64,000 nt of DNA, taken from JAGPUQ01 sp050250395 (GTDB lineage: Bacteria; Pseudomonadota; Gammaproteobacteria; Pseudomonadales; Porticoccaceae). Shown piece after piece: positions 7,579 to 15,577 of this stretch (position 1 is its first letter; every line of letters begins with the position of its first letter). Under the pieces are notes generated by a model. The model had not been told where the DNA came from. It searched no databases and worked only from the letters and a program-made list of their open reading frames with translations. Location of the stretch: NCBI GenBank assembly GCA_050250395.1, contig JBFWOQ010000001.1, forward strand, positions 62,001-126,000, written 5' to 3'. A program made the translations under genes and the position numbers.

Positions 7579-8652
7579 TCAGACGTCGGTTTGTCGCTGT
7601 TTCGCCGACATGCTGTGAACTGCGTCAACCAGGGCGGCGACCCGATCCGGGGGCACATCGGGGCTGATGCCATGCCCCAGATTGAACACATGGCCGGGAC
7701 CTGCTCCGAAGGCCTTGAGAATCCGCTCCGCCTCGGCCACGACCACAGTTGCAGGTGCGCGCAGCACCGCTGGGTCCAGATTGCCCTGCAGCGCGACCCG
7801 GTTGCCAACCCGATCACGGGCGTGCCCGATATCCATGCACCAGTCCAACCCCACCGCATCGCATCCGCTGTCGGCAATCGCGTCCAGCCAAGGCGAGCCG
7901 CCCTTGGTAAACAGTATGACGGGGACCGCGCGCCCCTCGGCCTCGCGGGCAAGACCCGCCACAATCCGGGCCATGTAGGCAAGCGAAAAGTCTCGGTACG
8001 CCGCCGCACTCAACGCCCCACCCCAAGTATCGAAAATCTGCACGACTTGGGCACCTGCGCCTATTTGCGCGTTCAGATAGTCGGTGACCGATGTCGCAAG
8101 CTTGTTCAACAGCAGGTGGAGCAGCCGCGGGTCGCTATAGAGCAACTGCTTGGTACGGACGAAATCCCGACTGCTCCCGCCCTCGATCATGTAGGTCGCG
8201 AGCGTCCAGGGGCTGCCGGAAAATCCGATAAGCGGCACACTGCCATTCAGCTCGCGACGAATCAGCCGCACCGCGTCCAGCACATAGGGCAAATCCCGCG
8301 CAGTGTCCACTACGCCGAGTTTCTCGATGTCGCCGGCGGTGCGCAGCGGCTTGCGAAAGCGGGGGCCTTCCCCTTCTTCAAAGTACAGGCCGAGACCCAG
8401 CGCATCCGGAATGGTAAGAATGTCGGAAAAGAGAATCGCAGCATCCAGATCGAAGCGGGCAAGCGGCTGCATGGTCACTTCACAGGCGCGTTGCGGATTC
8501 CGGCACAGGCTCATGAAATCTCCGGCGTTTTGCCGGACCGCACGGTATTCGGGCAAATAGCGTCCTGCCTGGCGCATCAGCCAGATCGGCGTTGCATCCA
8601 CCGGCTGTCGCATCAGGGCGCGTAACATCCGGTCGTTCCGGAGGGCTCCCAT
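7579..8652 (-). CDS. hemE: Uroporphyrinogen decarboxylase
   Basis: Removes the four acetate carboxyls of uroporphyrinogen III to give coproporphyrinogen III in cytoplasmic haem synthesis. The 357-residue protein has the signature MRQAGRYLPEYR near residue 25 (substrate-binding Arg pair), and further family segments FSGSPWTLATYMIEGG and NLGHGISPDVPPDRV. The start at 8652 (MGALRNDRML) aligns with the known family N-terminus (MTELKNDRYLR in E. coli); a TTG three codons upstream is less likely. It lies 61 nt downstream of aroB on the same strand, as the last member of the pil-aro-hemE run. Confidence 0.97.
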   Translation of the reverse strand: MGALRNDRMLRALMRQPVDATPIWLMRQAGRYLPEYRAVRQNAGDFMSLCRNPQRACEVTMQPLARFDLDAAILFSDILTIPDALGLGLYFEEGEGPRFRKPLRTAGDIEKLGVVDTARDLPYVLDAVRLIRRELNGSVPLIGFSGSPWTLATYMIEGGSSRDFVRTKQLLYSDPRLLHLLLNKLATSVTDYLNAQIGAGAQVVQIFDTWGGALSAAAYRDFSLAYMARIVAGLAREAEGRAVPVILFTKGGSPWLDAIADSGCDAVGLDWCMDIGHARDRVGNRVALQGNLDPAVLRAPATVVVAEAERILKAFGAGPGHVFNLGHGISPDVPPDRVAALVDAVHSMSAKQRQTDV

Positions 8653-8713
8653 CCGTGTCAAATGCCTCTCAAATTCTGGGGGATCGTTTATCTCAACTAC
8701 GCAAGCATTGCTG

Positions 8714-9793
8714 TCAGCTGGCGTCGTGCTCCAACGCCGCGCTGAGGGCGTCTTCGCGATATTCCGCAGTCAATCGCGCAGCGCCAATCCCGTTCAACAA
8801 CACCAGGCGGATCTTACCTTGACTCACCTTCTTGTCGCTTGCCATCAGGTCCCGCAGCCGCGCCACATCCAGTTCGACCGGGCGCCTGGTCGGCAGTCCC
8901 GCAGCAGAGAGAAGCGCAATGGTGCGATGGTATTCGGCGTCCGACAACCAACCCATGTCCGCGGAACACCGTGCCGCCATGGCCATTCCGGCCGCCACCG
9001 CTTCTCCATGTAGTAGTCCCTGGTAATCCTGTGCCGCCTCGATCGCATGACCAAAGGTATGACCAAGATTGAGCAGGGCACGCGTCCCGCTTTCGCGCTC
9101 GTCCGCAGTTACGACTTGCGCCTTCAATTGGCAGCAGCGTTCGATGGCGACGGCCAGGACTTCACACTCGCGCGCCAGAAGCGCTGCCATGTGTGCTTCA
9201 AGCCAGCCAAAAAAGACTGCATCGGCCATCAAGCCATACTTGATCACCTCGGCGAGTCCGGCGCGCAATTCCCGCTCGGGCAGGGTTTCCAGGGTCGCCG
9301 TGTCAGCAAGCACGCAGCGCGGCTGATGGAAGGCACCGATCAGGTTCTTGCCCCGGGGATGGTTGACTCCGGTCTTGCCGCCGACCGAAGAATCCACCTG
9401 AGCAAGCAGCGTAGTCGGAATCTGGACGAAATCCACGCCACGCTGATAACAAGCGGCCGCAAATCCGGTGAGGTCGCCGATAACCCCGCCGCCCAGCGCC
9501 GCCAGCATCACCTCACGATCAAAACGACCGTCTATCAGGACATCAAAAATACGGCTCAGGGTCGCCTGGGTCTTGTGACGTTCACCATCGGGAAGCACCA
9601 GGGTCGCGACCTCCTTGCCTTCGAAAGCCGCTACTGCACGCTGCAGATAGAGCGGTGCGACACGGTCGTTGGTCACCACCAGCACCTGCTTTCCCGCGAC
9701 ATAAGGCGAGAGGCACCCCGGCACCGAAAGTAATCCGGCGCCAATCAGTATCGGATAACTGCGCGCACCCAGATCGACTCGAACCTGTCGCAT
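8714..9793 (-). CDS. aroB: 3-dehydroquinate synthase
   Basis: The second shikimate-pathway enzyme, turning DAHP into 3-dehydroquinate with NAD+ and a divalent metal. The 359-residue protein shows the NAD-binding segment ALGGGVIGDLTGFAA, the substrate loop QVDSSVGGKTGVNH, and metal-ligand segments GLAEVIKYG (Glu) and LNLGHTFGHAIE plus LLHGEAVAAGM (His). The start at 9793 gives the usual N-terminus MRQVRVDLGARSYPI; the open frame further upstream is not family-like. It follows aroK on the same strand after 154 nt, and hemE comes after it. Confidence 0.98.
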   Translation of the reverse strand: MRQVRVDLGARSYPILIGAGLLSVPGCLSPYVAGKQVLVVTNDRVAPLYLQRAVAAFEGKEVATLVLPDGERHKTQATLSRIFDVLIDGRFDREVMLAALGGGVIGDLTGFAAACYQRGVDFVQIPTTLLAQVDSSVGGKTGVNHPRGKNLIGAFHQPRCVLADTATLETLPERELRAGLAEVIKYGLMADAVFFGWLEAHMAALLARECEVLAVAIERCCQLKAQVVTADERESGTRALLNLGHTFGHAIEAAQDYQGLLHGEAVAAGMAMAARCSADMGWLSDAEYHRTIALLSAAGLPTRRPVELDVARLRDLMASDKKVSQGKIRLVLLNGIGAARLTAEYREDALSAALEHDAS

Positions 9794-9947
9794 TGATGAG
9801 CGGTCTCGGACGGAAGAAGAACGCGGCAATTGTACGCGAATGGCGCCACCCGCATCAGGCCGCCAGCCACCGACCGCGGAAACAACCAAGGGCAACTGGA
9901 AGCGGACGCCTTCTCTACTGGTCCGCACCCATGGCAGAGCGCACACC

Positions 9948-10469
9948 TCAGGATAACGCGGCAATCCAGCCCGCGATCTCTTCCGCGGCCAGCCTGGGTC
10001 CACGTCGACCCCCGCTGTAAATCAGATCGGCCACCTCCCGGTACAAGAGGTCTCGCTCCGATGCCAAACGCTCTACGACTTCACGGCGGTTAGGAACCTG
10101 TAAAAGCGGCCGATGCGTGTCATTGCGGGTACGCTCGAACAGCTCGCGCGCGGTTACGGAGAGGAATACCACGACGCCCATTTCCTTGAGCACAAGCCGG
10201 TTCTGAGGTCGCAGTACAATCCCGCCACCGGTTGCCACCACCAGGTTTTCCCGACTCGCCAGCTCCGCCAACAAAGCCGTTTCCCGATCTCGAAAACCCT
10301 GCTCCCCCTCACGATCAAATATCCAGGGGATTCCGGCACCACAGCGCGCTTCGATCTCGGCATCGAGATCAACAAAGGTTCTCTGCAATATTTTTGCGAG
10401 ATGACGCCCGATCGTGGTCTTGCCGGCCCCCATGGGGCCGACAAGAGCGACATTGTCCACCGCATTCAT
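9948..10469 (-). CDS. aroK: Shikimate kinase
   Basis: Phosphorylates shikimate at the 3-hydroxyl with ATP. The 173-residue P-loop kinase has Walker A GPMGAGKTT (residues 11-19), the shikimate-binding DLDAEIE, FRDRE and GGGIV segments, and the lid Arg in RPLL. The start codon overlaps the pilQ stop by 4 nt (ATGA), so aroK is translationally coupled to the last pilus gene, the arrangement known from Pseudomonas and enteric relatives. Length is typical. Confidence 0.98.
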   Translation of the reverse strand: MNAVDNVALVGPMGAGKTTIGRHLAKILQRTFVDLDAEIEARCGAGIPWIFDREGEQGFRDRETALLAELASRENLVVATGGGIVLRPQNRLVLKEMGVVVFLSVTARELFERTRNDTHRPLLQVPNRREVVERLASERDLLYREVADLIYSGGRRGPRLAAEEIAGWIAALS

Positions 10470-12664
10470 TGATCCAGAAGCACATCGTTCAGAATTTTCG
10501 GCGTGATGAAAATCAGGATTTCCAGCTTTTTCTGATCCTTCGCGGTATGACGGAACAGACGCCCAACACCCGGTATATCACCAAGCACAGGCACTTTTTC
10601 GACGGTATCAAGCGACTCCATTTTGAAAATACCACCCAGCACCAACGTCTGGCCGTCTCCTACCAGTGCCTCGGTTTCCACATTGGTGGTATCGATAGTC
10701 GGCACCTGTCCGCCATTTCCCGACGGCACGAACTGGCCAATGGAATCCTGCGCCACCGTCAGCGTCATCACGATGCGGTTGTCCGGCGTGATGAGCGGTG
10801 TTACCTCCAGCTTCAGCACCGCGTCCTTGAACTCCACGTTGGTATTCCCCGCAGAACTGGCCTCCAAGTAGGGCACCTCGGTACCGGACTTGATGACAGC
10901 CTTTTTCTTGTCACTGGTAATGACCTTGGGCTGCGAGATTATCTCGCCGTAACCATCGTTTTGCAGCGCGCTCAATTCGAGATCGAGAAAGGTATTGTTA
11001 CGCAACAATCCCAACGCAATGCTGCCCGTGGGGTTTGCGACCCCGAGGTCTACCGCCAGGGTTTCGTCTAAATCCAGTTCAGGGTCAGCGTCCGGGCCGC
11101 CAGTACCAAGAAACCACTCGTGAGGATTTCCGGGATCACTGTCCAATCCTTCACGGCGTCCGATGACGTCCACAATGGTATTGTCCGGCCTCCCCACGCC
11201 CGCAAATCCCCAGCGCGCGCCAATCTGCTTGCGAAAATCGGTATTCGCTATCACGATGCGCGCCTCGATTTCGACCTGCCTGACCGGAATGTCGATCTGC
11301 TGCACGATGCGGCGAAACTCGGTAATCTTGTCTTCGGTATCGGTCAAAACAATCGTGTTGGTACGCTCATCCACAATCGCATTGCCGCGCTCCGACAGAA
11401 TGGATCCGGTGGCGTTATCGTTACTACCGCTGCCACCGCCACCTTGGTTACCGTCGTCAAAAAGATCAAATAGCTTGCGGGCGTCTGCGTAGCGAATACG
11501 GATGTATTCGGTGCGCAAGGGCGCCAGTTCCTGCAACTGCTTGTTGGCCTCTACCTGAAGTCGCTCGCGTTCCGCGATTTCAGCCGCCGGCGCAACCATC
11601 AACACATTACCGTCAACGCGCTTGTCGAGGCCCTTGGCCTTGAGAATGATATCGAGCGCCTGATCCCAGGGAACATTCTTGAGCCGCAGGGTGATGCTGC
11701 CATTTACAGCGTCGCTTGCCACCAGATTGAAGTCGCTGAAATCGGCGATGAGCTGCAATAGCGCGCGCACTTCGATGTTCTGAAAATTGAGCGACAGCTT
11801 CTCTCCGGTGTATTGAAAAGCCTTGCGCCGGTCGTCTTCTTGCTCCCGCGTAAGGGGCTTTACGCTGACCACATAGTTGTTGTCCGCTTGGTAGGCAAGA
11901 TAGTCATATTCGCCGATCGCCTCGATCACCATCTTGGTGGCGGATCCGTCCACCGTGGTGTCCACACTTTTCACCGGCGTGGCGAAGTCGATGACGTCCA
12001 GCTTCCGGTTCAGGGCTTCAGGAAGGCTGGTATGGCTAAACAGGATCACAATGTTCTTGCCGACCTGGGATACATCGATCCCCGTGTCCTTTCTCCCCAA
12101 TCCGACGGTAATCAATCCTTCGCCGCTGTCGCCACGCTGGAAATCAAGTTCAGTGATTGCCGCGCTCGCACCTGCGGGCCCCTTGGACCCATTTTCCGTT
12201 CTGACATACTGATCGCGCGCGGACACATTGCCCTTGCCGTCTCCAACGCGAATAGCAACGCTGCGGCCTTCGGATTTCACGTCGTAACCCGCGGCCTCGC
12301 GCAGATTGAGAATGAGCCGCGTGCGGTCGCCGGACGTAACCACAACCGCGCTTTTGGCGATATCGAAGGAAAGCGCATATTTCTTTTGCGTCAGAGCACT
12401 CTTTGCATTAGGAAAATCGAAAACCATTCGCGGTGGCGATTCGATTACATAGCCAGTCGGGCTATCGACATGTCCTGAAAAATTCAACTTGGCTTCGAAA
12501 CCACCGCCTGGCAGCGACGTGAATGCAATTTCGTCGAGCGTAGCGGGCGGAGCCGCCATGACGACCGGGTTGGCCAAACCAAGTACCATAGCCCAGACCC
12601 ATAACCATCCCGACTTTCCGGGCGTTACATGATGGCCCCCAGCCGATCGCGACATGCTTCTCAT
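10466..12664 (-). CDS. pilQ: Type IV pilus secretin PilQ
   Basis: The outer-membrane secretin pore through which the type IV pilus passes. It has 732 residues with a signal peptide (hydrophobic WLWVWAMVLGLANPVVMA near 19-36), two peptidoglycan-binding AMIN domains (about 45-130 and 170-260), a secretin/TonB short N-terminal domain (LSLNFQNIEVRALLQLIADF), an N1/NolW domain with RYADARKLFDLF, and the C-terminal secretin core with SQPKVITSDKKKAVIKSG and EVPYLE. A Gly/Ser-rich run (GGGGSGSND) lies in the N1 domain. GGAGA about 8 nt before the ATG supports the start, which directly follows the pilP stop. It ends in the 4-nt overlap with aroK. Confidence 0.98.
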   Translation of the reverse strand: MRSMSRSAGGHHVTPGKSGWLWVWAMVLGLANPVVMAAPPATLDEIAFTSLPGGGFEAKLNFSGHVDSPTGYVIESPPRMVFDFPNAKSALTQKKYALSFDIAKSAVVVTSGDRTRLILNLREAAGYDVKSEGRSVAIRVGDGKGNVSARDQYVRTENGSKGPAGASAAITELDFQRGDSGEGLITVGLGRKDTGIDVSQVGKNIVILFSHTSLPEALNRKLDVIDFATPVKSVDTTVDGSATKMVIEAIGEYDYLAYQADNNYVVSVKPLTREQEDDRRKAFQYTGEKLSLNFQNIEVRALLQLIADFSDFNLVASDAVNGSITLRLKNVPWDQALDIILKAKGLDKRVDGNVLMVAPAAEIAERERLQVEANKQLQELAPLRTEYIRIRYADARKLFDLFDDGNQGGGGSGSNDNATGSILSERGNAIVDERTNTIVLTDTEDKITEFRRIVQQIDIPVRQVEIEARIVIANTDFRKQIGARWGFAGVGRPDNTIVDVIGRREGLDSDPGNPHEWFLGTGGPDADPELDLDETLAVDLGVANPTGSIALGLLRNNTFLDLELSALQNDGYGEIISQPKVITSDKKKAVIKSGTEVPYLEASSAGNTNVEFKDAVLKLEVTPLITPDNRIVMTLTVAQDSIGQFVPSGNGGQVPTIDTTNVETEALVGDGQTLVLGGIFKMESLDTVEKVPVLGDIPGVGRLFRHTAKDQKKLEILIFITPKILNDVLLDQ

Positions 12665-13192
12665 TTAGTGATTCTCCTTGAGAGAAAGGGTGCGCGACCG
12701 TTCAACCCAGCCGTCCTCCCCGTCCGGGATGATTTCGATCACATCAGTCCGGTCCTCATTGACCGAAACAATCCTGCCGTGGTTCTTGCCCACATAGTTA
12801 CCAAGCGTAACGCGATGAACTTGCCCGGCGCCGTCGTCGATCAGGCTCCAGCGGGTGCCGTCCCGATACAACGTCCCGACCATCGATAGTGAAGCGAAGT
12901 TATAATTTTCAAGCACCTCCCGAGCTCGCGATTGGTTCGGGGCCACCGCCGGGATACCCGATGCGCGTTCCGAAGTCACGGTCGCCGGTACCTCAAAAGG
13001 GCTACGCAGGGCAGAAGCACCGTATTTGAATACTTCGTAAGGAGGAAAAGTCGGGATGGGGTCGATCTTCCCACCCGGCTTGGCGCGGGTCTTGGCCATG
13101 AAATCCTGCAAGTCCTTGAATTCGCGGTCGCCGCCACAGCCGCCCAGCAGCACCATCAGCAGTAACCCCGCACGCACACGTTGCGCCATCAT
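12665..13192 (-). CDS. pilP: Type IV pilus lipoprotein PilP
   Basis: An inner-membrane lipoprotein that links the PilN/PilO complex to the PilQ secretin. It has 175 residues with a lipobox LLGGC near residues 15-19, a Pro-rich flexible linker (PIPTFPPYEVFKYGASALRS), and the C-terminal beta-sandwich (MVGTLYRDGTRWSLIDDG) that contacts PilQ. Two adjacent ATGs (13192, 13189) begin the protein. It follows pilO by 3 nt and its stop abuts the pilQ ATG. Confidence 0.97.
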   Translation of the reverse strand: MMAQRVRAGLLLMVLLGGCGGDREFKDLQDFMAKTRAKPGGKIDPIPTFPPYEVFKYGASALRSPFEVPATVTSERASGIPAVAPNQSRAREVLENYNFASLSMVGTLYRDGTRWSLIDDGAGQVHRVTLGNYVGKNHGRIVSVNEDRTDVIEIIPDGEDGWVERSRTLSLKENH

Positions 13193-13195
13193 GAC

Positions 13196-13801
13196 CTAGA
13201 TATCTCCATTGTAACGATAGGTCTTGGCATCTATGGACAGCTGCAATTGATTCTGCCCAATCGCCTGAATGGCATAATTGTGGAGCGTAACGATACGTGG
13301 CAAGCCTGCGATCCCGCTGATAAAGGACGCGAAATCATGGTACCCGCCAGTGGCGGCGATCTTGATCGGCAGTTCCACATAGAACTCTGCTGCCTGCTCG
13401 GGTTGCAGCGTTATGCTGCCGATGTGCAGGCTACTACCGAGTCCAATTTCAGTGATATCTTCCAGCAACCCGGGCACCTCGGTGTCGGCCGGCAGCTGCG
13501 CGAGCAGCCCTTGAAATGATTCCTCGATTTGCTCCATCTGAAGTCGATAGACCTCGAGATTGGCAACCTCGAAAGCACGCTCTTCGAACACCTTCTTCAA
13601 CCGCCCCTCCTGGGCCACCGCCTGGTCGAACTCTGTGTTGAGGTCCCGCACTTTGAGGTAATACCCGAGTGATAGCAGCAACGCAAACAGACCCGCCGCT
13701 AGCGCAGCTCTGACCACCAAGGGCCAGACGCCGATGTTCTCGAATTCATAATCCGCACGGTCAAACGATCGGAATTCCTGGAGTAGCTCTTTAAGCGTCA
13801 T
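13196..13801 (-). CDS. pilO: Type IV pilus inner-membrane protein PilO
   Basis: A bitopic inner-membrane protein that dimerises with PilN and forms the alignment subcomplex of the pilus machine. It has 201 residues: a short cytoplasmic N-terminus, one membrane segment (about 27-48, AALAAGLFALLLSLGYYL), a coiled coil (about 50-95) and a ferredoxin-like periplasmic domain with VELPIKIAATGGYHDFASFI. It lies 35 nt downstream of pilN and 3 nt before pilP. Confidence 0.97.
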   Translation of the reverse strand: MTLKELLQEFRSFDRADYEFENIGVWPLVVRAALAAGLFALLLSLGYYLKVRDLNTEFDQAVAQEGRLKKVFEERAFEVANLEVYRLQMEQIEESFQGLLAQLPADTEVPGLLEDITEIGLGSSLHIGSITLQPEQAAEFYVELPIKIAATGGYHDFASFISGIAGLPRIVTLHNYAIQAIGQNQLQLSIDAKTYRYNGDI

Positions 13802-13836
13802 GCCAGCACCTTTCTCCTTCAGTATCGAGCCGAGGG

Positions 13837-14400
13837 TCAGCCAGCATCGGCTGTCGCACCGGGCTTGGTGACCTTGACACGCAGATCGAACCGATTGCCC
13901 TGCTCGCCCAACCGATGGTCGGCGGTCACCTGGATCAGATTGGGCCCCTGAAACTTGACGGACGATGCCAGCGATCGCATGAACATCGAGATACGATTAT
14001 TGGACTCCGCGTAACCCACCATGCTGATGCTGTCTCCCTGTCGTGACAGGGATTCCAGGTAGACACCCGGAGGAACCACGCGCACTAATTCGTCGAATAC
14101 CCGCACGATATCGGGACGGTTGGCTTGCAGATCCTGTATCACCCGCATTCGCGCCAGCACCTGCTCGCGTCGCTTTTTCAGCTCATGAATTTCCTTGACC
14201 TGCGCATCCATCGCAGAAATCTCCCGGTTCAACAATGCATTGCGCCCCTGCTGAGTGTCGATGCGGAGATTGACAACATGAATCCACAGCGCCATTACCA
14301 TCACGGCGAGTAGCGCGGTCAGGGCCAGATAGCCCAGAAACTCCCGTTTTTTCTCTCTGCGTAACTCATCGCGCCAAGGCAGTAGATTAATGCTGGACAT
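13837..14400 (-). CDS. pilN: Type IV pilus inner-membrane protein PilN
   Basis: Partner of PilO in the inner-membrane alignment complex; its N-terminal INLLPWR motif binds the cytoplasmic PilM. The 187-residue protein starts MSSINLLPWRDELRREKK, followed by a membrane segment (about 22-43), a coiled coil rich in Arg/Glu/Lys and a periplasmic ferredoxin-like domain. The ATG at 14400 puts the PilM-binding motif at residues 4-10, as expected, and lies directly after the pilM stop. Confidence 0.97.
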   Translation of the reverse strand: MSSINLLPWRDELRREKKREFLGYLALTALLAVMVMALWIHVVNLRIDTQQGRNALLNREISAMDAQVKEIHELKKRREQVLARMRVIQDLQANRPDIVRVFDELVRVVPPGVYLESLSRQGDSISMVGYAESNNRISMFMRSLASSVKFQGPNLIQVTADHRLGEQGNRFDLRVKVTKPGATADAG

Positions 14401-14401
14401 G

Positions 14402-15469
14402 TTACTCGAACCCCCGCAGTGCGAGCCCGGTCGCAATCAACATGGCCGGCGCATCCGATGCCAGTGCGACCGCGTTGACGCCACTGCCGATCGCCATGTT
14501 CGCAAAGGGGTTGGCGACCGTGGTCGGCAACCCCAGCTTGTCTTCGACTTCGCGGCGCAGGCCGGTCATCGCGGCCACGCCACCCGCCAGCACTAACTGA
14601 TCCACGTAGTTGTACTGACTGGATGAAAAGAAAAACTGTAGCGAGCGCTGAATCTGCTGTACCAGCGCCTCCCTGAAGGGCTGAAGAATTTCTGTCTCAT
14701 AATCTTCCGGCAAACCTCCCTGTCGCTTCGCCTGGCCAGCCTCTTCCATCGACAGACCGTAACGCCGCTGAATTTCCTCGGTTACCTGCTTCCCGCCAAA
14801 CAATTGCTCGCGGGTATAGAGAGTCTTGCCGTCCACCAAGACGCTTAGCGTCAACATGGTCGCGCCAATGTCGGCAATCGCGACCACCTGATCACCGATA
14901 TCTTCGAACTGTTCACCGATCAGCCGAAATGCACGCTCGACAGCAAACACCTCGACATCGACCACGCGCGGACGCAACCCCGCGGTTTCGAGCGCGGCGA
15001 CGCGCATATCCACATTTTCGCGCCTGCAAGCAGCCAGCAGGATCTCCACCTGATCCGGATTGGTTGCCGACGGCCCGAGCATTTCATAGTCGAGCGCCAC
15101 CTCGTCGAGGGGATAGGGCACATACTGATCCGCTTCCGCGGCAATCTGGTTTTCCAGTCCCAACTCACCGAGGTGGGCTGGCATATCGATGACCTTGGTA
15201 ATGACCGCCGAACCCGCCACGGCAACGGCCGCATCGCGCGTCCTGGTTTTCGCCGCGGCAACGACGTGCCTTAGGGCATCAGCCAGCACGGCGACGTCCT
15301 TGACACTCTTCTCGACCACCGCATTGGCCGGCAAAGGGAGGACCCGATAGGCTTCCACCTTGAAGCGGTCACCACTCCGGCTCAATTCGATGAGCTTGAT
15401 CGAAGAGGAGCTGATGTCCAGCCCCAGCAGCTGTTTGCCCTTTCTGTCGAACAAGTCCAAGAGTCCCAT
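14402..15469 (-). CDS. pilM: Type IV pilus actin-like ATPase PilM
   Basis: A cytoplasmic actin-fold (FtsA/MreB-like) ATP-binding protein that docks on PilN and helps recruit the pilus motors. The 355-residue protein has the phosphate-1 motif LGLDISSSSIKLIEL (residues 16-30), a phosphate-2 segment VVAIADIGATMLTLSVL and the adenosine motif VLAGGVAAMTGL. It is first in the pilMNOPQ-aroK-aroB run and diverges from the PBP1a gene, the order known in Pseudomonas. Confidence 0.97.
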   Translation of the reverse strand: MGLLDLFDRKGKQLLGLDISSSSIKLIELSRSGDRFKVEAYRVLPLPANAVVEKSVKDVAVLADALRHVVAAAKTRTRDAAVAVAGSAVITKVIDMPAHLGELGLENQIAAEADQYVPYPLDEVALDYEMLGPSATNPDQVEILLAACRRENVDMRVAALETAGLRPRVVDVEVFAVERAFRLIGEQFEDIGDQVVAIADIGATMLTLSVLVDGKTLYTREQLFGGKQVTEEIQRRYGLSMEEAGQAKRQGGLPEDYETEILQPFREALVQQIQRSLQFFFSSSQYNYVDQLVLAGGVAAMTGLRREVEDKLGLPTTVANPFANMAIGSGVNAVALASDAPAMLIATGLALRGFE

Positions 15470-15502
15470 ATTTATGCTTTTACTTCCCGTAGTTAGTCAA
15501 AA

Positions 15503-15530
15503 TATATATCAAAACACTTGAGGCAAACAA
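15503..15530 (-). promoter_or_regulatory. Candidate promoter of the pilMNOPQ operon
   Basis: In the AT-rich pilM-ponA divergent space, the minus strand carries a -35-like TTGTTT (15530-15525) and a -10-like TATATA (15508-15503) with a 16-nt spacer, 34 nt upstream of the pilM ATG. By eye only; the AT-rich run offers other -10 choices. Confidence 0.42.
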
Positions 15531-15577
15531 CGCTGCGCCACTATGCTTCCGGCTCAGCCCCGTCACGGACCGTATCG